Assembly (NCBI GenBank): GCA_025345505.1
Contig: JANVCC010000270.1
Span: 8,900,814 to 8,964,813, forward strand
Source of the DNA: Todiramphus chloris collaris
Lineage: Eukaryota > Chordata > Aves > Coraciiformes > Alcedinidae
DNA length: 64,000 bases
Direction of reading: 5' to 3'
Every line of letters begins with the position of its first letter. Within the stretch, counting starts at the first letter, position 1. The notes beneath the pieces are model-generated. The model saw only the letters and a list, made by a program, of their open reading frames with translations. It ran no database searches and was not told the origin of the DNA. Positions 20,810-32,800 of the stretch are shown in pieces. The position numbers and the translations under genes are program-made.

Positions 20810-23800
20810 GTCTCTCTGATCAGAGCTTCACTTGCTGCGGCTCGTGTCTGTTGCCTTTCGCTTGCGTGCTGTGCACCTGCAAGAGGGCCCTGCCTTCCCC
20901 GTGCTCTCCCATGGGCTTCCACACAGGTGTCTCATCCTAAGGCTGAACAAACCCATTTCCCTCAGATTCTTCTTGTGTGTCATGTGCTCTGTACTTAAGA
21001 TCAAGTTGGCGGTCGTATTCTGGACTTGCTCTAGTAAATCTTTGTCTCTGGTGCAGCAGAGCCTGAAACTGCACGCAGCGCTTTAGATTTGGTCTCATAA
21101 ACAGCCAGCAGCAGGTGGAAGGCATTGCATTCTCTAATGATTGTACTCTGGCTAGCAGGCTCGAAGATAAGGTTGGCCTTATTTGTAGCAGGAGCATACT
21201 GCTGGCTCATTGCCAACTTGTCCATCAGTACCCCAGGTCCTTCTCTGCAAAGCTGCTTTTCATCCAGTTGGCCTCTGGTCTGTACTGCTGTCTGGGCAGC
21301 AGGTGGAGACACAGAAATTCATACTTGCTTTGTTCAGCAAAAGAAGTTGAAGAGGTTTCTGTTAAACTGTATCTCCAACCTGCAAAAGTCCCTCTGAATG
21401 GCAGCCCTGCTGTTGGGTACACTCTTGGGACAGCTCTCCCTGCTTTAGTGTCATCCGTAAACTTGTAGCAGTTGTATTCCATCCCACTGTTCGGGGTGTA
21501 AATGGAGATGTAAAAATGGAGTTGGCCTTGATTTTGACAGCACCATCTCACTTTTCCCCACCTGACTTACTGGCAGCTCTGCTTGGTCTTTATACTACTA
21601 ATCAAAACCCTTAGAACTGAACAGTCCAGCCACCTTGTTGCCCATTTATCCAGCCTTTATCTAACCAGTTTTGGCACTCGATGCTATAGGAGAGTGTGTC
21701 CAAGTTGTTGGTAAAGTCAAGGCATATTAATATGTGAATGCCTCACTGAAATAGCAAAAGTAAGCTGAGGCCTTTCTGAAAGCTTAAAATGGTATTCTTT
21801 TTCCTGTATTTTTTGTCTCTTCTGGAATTTCCCTTACAATGTCCCCATTCTGAGGTATCAGCTGTTGTCAGGCATGAAAGCATAGAAGATCTTCAAGCTG
21901 AGTGCACCAAGTTCAGTCTCATAGCTTGGTTATGAGGGGTTTTTTGTTTTCTGAAGTGAAACAGAGTCAGATGGCATGGCTGAATTCCATCTCTGAAATC
22001 TAGCTATGTCTTTCTGTGTCCTCTGATAGGACTGCAAACAGAGCAAGCAGTATTCTTTAGCTTGAGTCTTTTAAGGCATAAATTAAAACCAAGTATCAAA
22101 CTTGTTGCTTTTGCAAACAAGCTGAATTTGATAGGTTTTTTTTTTTTTTTTTTTTCCTGCAGAATGCTGTGGAGAAGGTTGAGTGGGTTTGGGGTTTTTT
22201 TTTGTGGGGGTTGGTTTTTTTTGAAGGCAGTTTGGTTTGGGGAGCAGGTTGTTTGGGTTGGGGTTTTTTGTGTGTGTGTGTAGGCTCAGTGTATGAAATA
22301 AAGCACTCTAGTATTAGTTCCTACTTCCTTATAAATGTCAATGCCATAAATAATGCTGTTTCTCTCTTGTCAGTGCGGCCAAGAAAGAAGATATCAGGAT
22401 GAGTGTCTTAAAGCTGTTGAACAGACATAACATTGTATTTGGAGATTACAAGTGGACAGAGTTTGATGACGGTTTCCTTAACAGCAACGTGCAGTCTGTG
22501 TCGATTGTGGATACAGAGCTGAAACTGAAAGACAGACAGGTATTCCCAGTCAAGAATGTACAGCTCTTTTCATATGCATATGAACTGGTTGTAGGTAGAC
22601 TAGTGGTAGCCTAAGGACATAAGCTAGACAAGGTCTATAGGACAATGTAGTATCTTTTATTAGGCTGACTGGTATAACCAGTAAAAGGTGGATAAGCTTT
22701 TGGGACTACACCCCTTAGTAAGGTCTAAAACAATAGTAGTAGACTTCAAAGCTGAATGCCAGCTGAGAACTGTAGCCTTCTTGTTAATACATCGTGTATC
22801 TCATGCAAAGCAATGTATTAAAAGTCCTTTTCTGTTCATTCTAGCCTATTGACTTGAGCAGAAGCAATCTTTCTCTTCATATTTTTCATCTGAATGAAGA
22901 AGGACCAAGCTCTGAAAACCTGGAGGAAGAGAATGAGGATATCATTGCAGCTAACCACTGGGTCCTACCAGCAGGTACCCCTGTGATATTTCTGGAAGGC
23001 TTAGAGCAATTACACTGGAAGAAAATTTTGAAAATATTTATAGAGTTACTTGTTAAAGCTATTAGTTTATATATTGTTTAACTTTGTCCTTTGTCAAGGG
23101 AAACAATACATTTGGACTTTCTTCATGTTTTTGACAGAACTACAATGGGAGATTCCACAACATGTCATTTATCTCTGTAATACTTGTGAATGGGTGGAAG
23201 TAACTGGTCTTGTAGAGTAAAATATATAGTCATAATCAGAAGCATGCAAATTTTTAACTCTGCAAGCTGCATTCCAGATTTTTATTTAGAGATCAACAAG
23301 AAACTCATCAGCTTAAACATTCATTTTCCAGAGCCCGCTGCTGTCTTCCAAGGCAGTACTGCTCTTATGTTTAAAACAAACAAACTCAAGAGATTTAGAG
23401 TCCCCAGAGTGTCTTAAAAGAAAAATAAGGTTTTGCTCTGCAATAGAGTGTGGCCTGCCTGTTGCTATCTCATGCTTGGGGAAGCTGGATTCTTCATCTG
23501 GAAGCAGTAGGACAGGTGTGAGCTTAAGTTCAAAAAGATGGTGTTTCTGAGACATTTCTTGCTCTTTCCATGTTGTGAAAAGCCTAAGTATCCATTACTT
23601 TTCTCTTTGGAGTAATTCAATTTGATACTTTGACATTATTCCCATATTATTGTGGTTTATAATTATTTATAATGTCTTTTTTGCTTTTCTTTCCTGAAAG
23701 CTAGAAACTAACTGATAGAATTGATTGATACCCAAATCACAACTTTAATTTTTTTAGGCATTTTTCAGCTATGTGGGGTTTTTTTCATCCTCCACATGTT

Positions 23801-26800
23801 GATGGTAAATCAAAAGCAAAACAAAAGCAAAAGCAAACAAAAAAACCACCACCACCCCAAAAAAACAAACAAAAAACCCCAACCAAACAAAAAAACCTGG
23901 ATGATAACACTGGGCTTAGAACACTCCTCCCACCCCAACTTTTCATAGCTCTTTATGTTGGGGAAGTTTAGGTCCATCCCCTATTCAGAGTGGAAAGAAT
24001 GATATTTTTTCTTTCATGTTAAGAAATGAAGAAGATTAATTTCTCACCACAATTATTTGAGCAAACATAATTTGTGAAATTGCTACATTTGTCTGTTAGA
24101 AAGTAGTGCTTGTATTTTCAAAGAAACAGCTCATATGTTTTTTTTTCCATATGTTTAAATTGCTCTTGGAAATCTGTTCTTAATCCTTAATTTTAGTTGA
24201 GAATAATTTAAAAACTGATTTGTGCTGCAGTGGTAGATTACAAGTTCCCAGCCTGATTTCTCCTAAACAGGTATTAATATATTGCTTTTGCAGCTGAATT
24301 CCATGGCCTTTGGGAAAGTCTGATATACGACACAGAAGTAAAATCACATGTAAGTTGAAAATGAATAACAATTAAAATTGCTTTAGGATAAGTGAGCGTT
24401 GAAATTTAGCCTGGTTGACGTTTGCTGCATCCCATGGAGAAGTTATTTGGAAATCACCATCTCAGGAAATTCTGATGTCTGCTCATTACACTGCTATAGT
24501 TTGAGAGGTAGTATAGTCTTAGACATTTTGCAAAACTTTATATATTTATTTAAATCTATATAATTGTTGATAGTTAAATACTTGTGTATATTTAACAAAA
24601 GAAGGCAGAGGAGGCATTTTGAGATTAAACATCATATCTCAGACGTAGAAATACATACTACTGTGAACACAGCTTTAAAAAAAATCTCAGTTCCTTGTGG
24701 AATTTGGTTCAGTGATGCCACAAATTCTAAATAATTTCTTCATAAGCTTTGGTTTATTTTACGGAAATCTGGAGGTGATGTTTTGGTAGCAACTTAAAAC
24801 CTCTTGGGAGATTTTCACTTTTGCTTTAGACACATTCATCAGTTTGCATGAAGAAAACAATGAATGTTCTGTAGAACATTATTAAAATACTGCACCTTGT
24901 TCTAAGGCTCATTAACTGCATGTTTTTCTGGAAGGAGAGAAGAAAATGGATAGGGGTAACCCCCAAACTTCTAAGAAGCTTAGGAAAAATGTATGCAATG
25001 TTCTTTGAAATCAGTTCACATTTTTCCCCATTGTGGAGGTCCTAAAAGATCTGTTGTATCTATGGTGTGGTTTGGTTGGGTTTTGTTGGGTTTTTTTGAA
25101 TAAGGCAATTTCGGTGGCTTGCTATTGCTAACAGAAGTGTGTTGCTATCAGCTATACTTGCAGTGCTTCCCTTCTACTGGCACTTTTGCTACCATGCAGT
25201 AAACTAACTGAGGAAACAATCACTAAAAGTCTTCAATTTATTGTGTGATGGGCTAATTTCCACCTGATTTTGTCCCGTTAATTGGTCTACCATGGCCATA
25301 GCTAACGGTCATGTGACAGAAGTGGTGGGTGCAGGCGAGGAAGAAGGGAATGGAAGTTTGTTTCTGGCAGCAGCTAGAAAATTCATTGCTTTAGCAGTAG
25401 TGCCATCCAGCACTCTTACTGTTCAAACAAATGCACATGGAATGATTTGACTAGAGTGAGTGCACTCCCACCCGAGTGCTGGTAGGACATTCGGAAGAAA
25501 CAAACCAGTTCCACTGGGCTGTTTTCTTCCATGAAACAACAAAGAGTTTCATTTTCTAGTTCGAAGGTTCTGTGCATTCTTCAGAGGTTGCAATGATAGG
25601 AGCCAGAGTTTGTAGAACTGTAATCTGAAATGTAGTAATTTTGATGTGAATAAAACCCACAGTTGCTCTTGTGACAGCTCTCACCAAGATGTTCATCGTG
25701 CTTATTAAAAAAAAAAAAATGCTTCTTACCTGAAATTTTTTTGACACAAATTATCTTGTTTATAATACAGTATTCTCACTTGAGTCTTTATAACCATGTG
25801 TAGTGAAGCAAAGAATTCTTGTGATTGTACTTCATTTATAAAGTAAACATCAATTAACACATCAACATTTGTCTAATTTATGTAAAAGCTTTCCAAATCA
25901 TTTATGAAATGACGAGGGTATTTAATAGACTTACTGATGGAGTAAAATAACAGCAAATTGATCACTACATGTGTTGGCAGAAGGAAGTGGTAGCTTGTAA
26001 TGACTAAAACTAGAGTGCTTGGCTTATGTAAAAATATAATGAATGTTCATTCTTTGATCTGTGGAACTGTCTGGGTGCAATTGGGTTCTAGAGACTCTGA
26101 AATGATTGCTGTGAATTTTCAAAGTGTGTGGATATAGTACTGAAAAACATGCTCAATGGAGTTCAAGTTTTTTGCCATTGCATAATTGTTCCGTCTCGGG
26201 CATGAGATATTGGAGGAATACTCTTGTACTGCCCTATTAATGCAGATGGATCAAAGGCACTTTATAGGTAACAGCAACAGAAAATAGTATGGTGTCAGGT
26301 ATTACAGCTGCAAATCAGTATAGATTCACCCCTGAAGTTCATATTAATTTTGTTGAAAGAGTTCTCTATTTCCAAATTCTAGATCATTCTCAAAGGAAGC
26401 AGCATTATTTTTAGAAGCATTCAAGGAAGTACATGCAACTTGCTTTATTTGGAAGGGTACCCAATCTACAGATTCCTTACAGGAGCTGATACAAATGCTT
26501 CAGTAGAAAGGAACTAAAATGTGTCAGGAAATACAGCTTGGTGGGTTGACTACGACAATGTATAACAAATGCATAGCTGCATAACATCCAAACAGGTGCT
26601 GGAGTTTGAGGCTTTGACTCTGTGCTTGGGCAGCTAGTGTTTTAAAGACACACTTCAAGTGGGACAATAGAAAATGAAGATAATTTCACTTCTCAGAAGC
26701 ATTTCATTTACTCCTGTAGAAGTTCTGGAGCTCCATTTGTGCTCAGTACATGCTGTTCTCTTTCCTGAGGGTGGAAAGGAAATTAATTTCCAACAGCTGC

Positions 26801-29800
26801 AGAAAGAAAATTTGCCTATGATTAAAATACACGAGCCTGATTTTGGGTTTTTTTATTATTATGTATTTTAGAAGTACACAATAGACACAATTGCACAGTT
26901 GCTTCTATTTGTAATTGTATTTGCTGCTATGTCTCTAACCTGTGTGTCTCTTTTTCTCCTCTCCAATTAGCTGCTGGATTATGTGACGACAACATTACTA
27001 TTTTCTGACAAAAATGTGGACAGCAACCTGATATCATGGAACAGAGTTGTTTTGCTGCATGGTAAAAATGATCTGTCTTAAACCAAGTAGATTGATTTGC
27101 TATCTGTTTATACTTTCCTTCTGGAAAACCTTGTACTGCACTTCTGTGTAGTGCAGTTTGGTGATCCAAAAGCAGCAGAGCAGTGTTCTCTCTGTAATAC
27201 AGACTTGGATGAAATGTGATGTCAGAATCAAATCACTGTTCCCATGTACTATGTTTTGCAGGAATTTACCTTCTAAAATTGATAATGCGGTGACAATAGT
27301 TGTTTTTATTTTTATTTTTAAGTGATAATATGGCTTTTTTTTTTTATTACGTGCAAAAATAATGCAGATACTGAGGCCATTAGGAGCCAGACATTAGATA
27401 TAGTTCTATTGCAGTATTAAAATATTTGTTAGTTACGGCTTTATAAAACCTTTTGGAGGAACTGGGTCTGTGTGTTGTGTTACTAACTCTGTGTGCTCTG
27501 TTGCCAAGGTTGAAGGCAGCACTCTTGCTAATTAATTATTACTCTTCTAGTGAGGCCATAATCTTCGTGGTTAGACCATAAAGGGGATTAACATCAACTG
27601 AATCTATTTCCCTGCAGAATGCAGGTTGTTATTCATGCGATTACAATTTTGTTATCAAGTCTGCTATTCAAAAATAAAAGGTTGTAGTGGAAATGTTTGT
27701 TATGAGTGTTGATTATAATTAAGATATAACTAATTATCAGTTTAGAAACTGCAGGATATTTTTGTTTGTACAAGTATTTATTTCAGACTTAATATATCTA
27801 TGATAGATATATTTAATTTTAGTAATGAGCTCATTAGTGTGATCACAAAGCAGTTAACAGTGGGCAATCTACAACTGCTGTAGTGCAAAATACATTTCTG
27901 CTCTAATGGCAGTACTGGCTTTGAATGAAAGCATTGTCATCTGGTTGATGACAGTTTAACACCCACACATCAACTTCCATAAATTCATACCCTGTTTATG
28001 CTTGTACTTGTCTGTTTGGAGAAAGTCTGTGTGGCTTTTCCATAGGGTGTGAAAAGGTTTGTCACGGAGCACGCTTCTTAAGATGCTCTGGGTTGCCCCA
28101 GGGTAGAGATTGTTGGGAAAGTGGACAGCTAATCAAACTGGGCATGATATGTTTCTGTTTTGTACATTGGAAGACTATGCTTTAGAAAGCTAATAGTTTA
28201 AGTATAGCATTGATTTTTGAGAATGCACTTTGCTTCTATGGCAGTTGAGTTCTTTATGGTGTCTGCATGCAAACTATTACAATAACTCTACTAATAATTA
28301 AAAATGGTATCAATTCAAAGCCCAGCTCTAGGATTGTAGTGGAGTAAGCAACCTTCCCCACATACCTTGGTGCTCACAACTGTAATTGTTCTACAGTTAG
28401 TGCTGTAATGAAATCTAGTAGCTAAAAGCATGTTAGGTGTCAGTAACAATGTGATGCAGATTCTGTGTAATGTATGGATCTGATTTCCAACCAGGCCCTC
28501 CTGGAACTGGTAAAACCTCTCTCTGTAAAGCACTGGCTCAGAAGCTGACAATTCGACTGTCGTACAGGTGATAACTTTTGGAAACTTTTCACTTCAGTTT
28601 ACTATTGTTAATTGTTCTTTTTTTTCCATTAGCCCAAAGATTTTTAAATTAATCTGAGAGACTGTTTAAGATATTTTAATGCCTTTTAAAATGAGTAAAT
28701 ATTTGTACCCAGGTACGTGGTGATAAAGTCATTTGTGCTCATACTGTATGTCAGTGAATCTTAAGGCACAAAAGATCACAGCCTGCTATTTTTATCTTCA
28801 TGTTCCATGAAGCTTTTTTTTAAATAGGTAGTGATTTTTTTGTTTTGTGCTTGGTTTGTCTGAGTGTCACAGTCTGCAGAGGTCAGTCTGTTAGACAAGT
28901 AATAAGAGTCAGCTTTAAACTTCATGGAAACTTAACAAATTTTTATAATAAATTAAGAAAAAAAAAAGTTCTATAAAATACTAGGTATAACAGAAATAAT
29001 GTTAATTATTGGAGTGATTTGACTCTAGCCCAACCTGAATTTATGCTAAACATGGGCTATATAATGCGTGGTTGAGATATTTTGTCCTAAAGATATCCCT
29101 GCAAAGCTAAGTAAATGAGTATCGTGCTTTTATATGTGTTCTTGCCATACAGAACAAAATCTTACACATACACAAGAATGAGGCCATTAGCTCAGTACTT
29201 GTTACTTGGACTATAGTTAAATAACACATCTTTTAATGAAGAAACTCTGATAGAAATTTAATACAAAGAATTCTAGTGAGATGTATTTCTGGAAATGACA
29301 AACTCAAAAAAGGTTTTATGATTTGAAAAGTAATTTAAAGTGCTAAATCATGTAAATCCAGAATTTAAGTGGAGGGAATGAAACTTATGGAAGTTAATGA
29401 TATCACTGACTTTTATTTATAATAGAGCTGATAATTCTTTTTCCCTTCATACTTTAGGTATAGGTATGGACAGTTAATTGAGATAAACAGCCATAGCCTT
29501 TTCTCCAAATGGTTTTCTGAGGTATGTATTGATGTAGCTAATTAAGTACAATTTGTGTTTTAGAAATTACCCTCTTGAGCTTGTTTCATAAAATAACTGT
29601 GCATGAAAGAATAATTAATGTGTTAGAGAACACTTAAATAGAAGCTAGATTAAAAAGTTTTTTTTAAAACACAAGTACTTCCATCTTTGAATATGGTAAG
29701 GCTTGGCAAGTTGTGTGATAAGAAACTAGTTAAATATATGCATATGGTGTCTTTCTAGAGTGGCAAGCTTGTAACCAAGATGTTCCAGAAGATTCAAGAG

Positions 29801-32800
29801 TTAATTGATGACAAAGATGCTCTTGTATTTGTACTGATTGATGAGGTATGATTCCAATAGCAGTGATGTATGTAAAATTTAACAGACAGTAAATTGATGG
29901 GAGGGAGCTCTGATAGTGCTTATTTGTAAAGAACAATTAAATCTCATTTATGCTTTTTGTGAGTTACATAGCTTTGTGCAGAAGAGTGAATTTTAATCTT
30001 GACTACTGCAGATTTGAGAGATTTGGGAGGAACACAGTATCATTTAAGCAAATTCCAGCTGAAAATGAAGGGAAACAGTTCTCTGGAACTTTTCTTGCTG
30101 CTGTGTGTTTGCAAGTGGAGTATTAATGGCTGGACTTGATCTGAAAGGTCTTTCCCAACCTGAACAGTTCTATGATTCTGATTGTTTTAAATGTCCAAGT
30201 AGCCTAAGTCTCTATTATTGTGCTCATGTATATTGTAAGCTCTAAAAAACATTATTGTGGTTCAGTTCATTGTCTAGAGTCTCTTCAGACTTGCATACTT
30301 AAGTAACTTAGTAGTATGTACCTTATTAGCTTTGCTTTATTGGAGTTCCTATGGGGAAGCTCATTCTAAATTGAATGTATTCATTATTCTGTTCTGTTCC
30401 CCTGCCCCACTCTCAAAATTTAATTAAAATGACAAGCAGCCTCCATTCTGCTGTCTAAATCACTCACTACACTTTACCTCCTTGACATTCCTCCCAGTAA
30501 ATTCCTACTTAACAAAAGATTTTGAAGATGAAGCTTTAGATAACATCCACAATGATCTGAAGGTTTACTGTCTGGGTTATTTGCTTGCTGACAGCACTTC
30601 ACATGTGCAGTCTTTTATGTTAGGGGGATTTTTGTGTGTTTGGTGATTATTTTTTTGTTTGGTTGAGGTTTTTTTTGTTTGGTTTGTTGACTTGATTTTA
30701 TTTTTTTTGTAGGTGGAAAGCCTCACGGCAGCCCGTAGTGCCTTCAAGGCAGGCACAGAGCCTTCAGATGCTATTCGTGTGGTGAATGCTGTACTGACAC
30801 AAATAGATCAGATTAAAAGGTAATTGACAGTTTCTCCTACCTGGAATACTAAACCAACTTGGTTAGTGAACTATTCCTTGTTAATGGTGCCAATTGTGAA
30901 AAGAAATAGGAGTAATCCAACAAAATGGTTTGCATGTAACTAAGCAAACAAATCTACAAATAGTATACTTCCTGTAGAGCTAAGGAGAGATATAGGACAG
31001 ATGTTCATGCTGTCTGCTTTGGGGAAACAGGAATAAGATCAGTGAAGAATTCAGTAATTATTTACAGCTTCTGGATGTCAATCTAAAGCAGAATTGCATA
31101 GCACGTGGCTTAGAAGCAATCATTAATGATGCTTGATCCACTGTGTGTGCTGGGTTTAGTGCAGCATGCCACCTCTTGTTTTATTCCTGCCACCTCTTGT
31201 TTTATTCCTGCCANNNNNNNNNNGCCACCTCTTGTTTTATTCCTGCCACCTCTTGTTTTATTCCTGCCACTTGCCTCCCATTTTTGGGCATATGTGGTTC
31301 TGTTCACAGAAAGAAAGATGCCCTGGTATTTGGCCTTGTCTTGTAGCTAATTAAGGGTAAGTGGTTTATTGATACATAAAAGTCCACAGGCTTCATCTAG
31401 AAATAGGTTTATAATGTTCTTACAGTGTTTCTTAGAGCAAGATGTTACTTCTCTTAAGATCACTCTAATGTCATCCACAGTTAGAGTGTGTCACATTGTC
31501 TGTTAAGCTATATACTTTCTACTGAACTGAAATGGAAAACATACAGATTAAATGTTCAAATTCACAAATCTACTTTCCTTTTTTTGCTTTGTTTTTTTTT
31601 TTTTTTTTTTTTTTTTTTTGTGGCAGAAACTATGCCAGTAGGCTTTAGATATGCAATTAAATAGGTTGGTGGTAACTGGCCAAGAGCTTCAGATAATTTA
31701 ATGTAATTGCTGGCTGACAAAAAGTGATGTGACTGCTTATTGCATGAAATGACTTGAGTCGTAAGAAGGAAGATTTCCATTTGCCAGTCACAAAAGGGCA
31801 TAACTCATGTACATATGACCTAAAAATCTGCTTTTATCTTGAAGGTATCCCAATGTAGTTATCCTGACTACTTCAAATATTACGGAGAAAATTGACATGG
31901 CCTTTGTAGACAGGGCTGACATAAAGCAATACATTGGACCTCCATCCACTGCAGCAATATTTAGAATATATCTGTCTTGCTTGGAAGAACTGATGAAGGT
32001 AATATTTTAAAAGCAAGGCTGTAAGATGTCCTATTTTAATAAATTTGACATTTAAATCAAACAGCCTAAATGTAAAAAAAAACCCCAAAACATAAATGAT
32101 TTTTTTTTTCCTTCTTTGTATTCGCACTCTTACTGTAGAATTTAATTTTGAATGTATTTAAATTTTTTATAAACCAGTGTATAACTCTTCTTTCCAGTGT
32201 CAAATAATATATCCTCGACAGCAGCTCCTGACTCTCAGAGAGCTAGAGATGATAGGCTTCGTAGAAAATAATGTGTCAAGGTTGAGCCTGGTACTAAAAG
32301 AAATCTCCAGGTAGGGTTCTGAAATTCTTCATTTTATTTATATATGTAATGAGCTGTGCAAAACCTTTCAGGGGACAGAAAGTGGAAGCAACCAGGATTT
32401 GCCAACATTTCTTAGTCTCTGATCTCACTTAGCTTAGTCCTGCTTCTGATTGATGCTCTGCCCTTTGAAATCCTCCTGACAAATTGCTGTCTGGATTAGT
32501 GAGATGCCTCAGGTTTCAGTGGATATTGTGAATTTTAATGCAGTTTGGTGGAAATAGAATTAGCCTTAGTAGATTGCAAGGCATTCCAAGACAATTTCTT
32601 AGCAGGAACTATGTCATTTTTTAGCACTGAGATATAAGTGGACAGAAGCAAAGGGGAAAGGGGTGAAGTGTCAATGGGAGAGTCTTGGGATTTGCTGAGT
32701 GTGCTAGTAGAGCAAATAGTCTTTCACAGCAACATAACAATTCTTGAAGCAATAAAAATGATATTCATAATATCAAGGAATATTTTTTTTTCCCAAAGTG

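Noticed and set aside
31110..31354. Open frames with repeated PPLVLFL-like units across the N gap
   Set aside because: They come from the 21-bp tandem repeat, whose period is a multiple of three.
31592..31619. Poly(T) as tail of a processed pseudogene on the minus strand
   Set aside because: No recognisable gene sequence or target duplication next to it.
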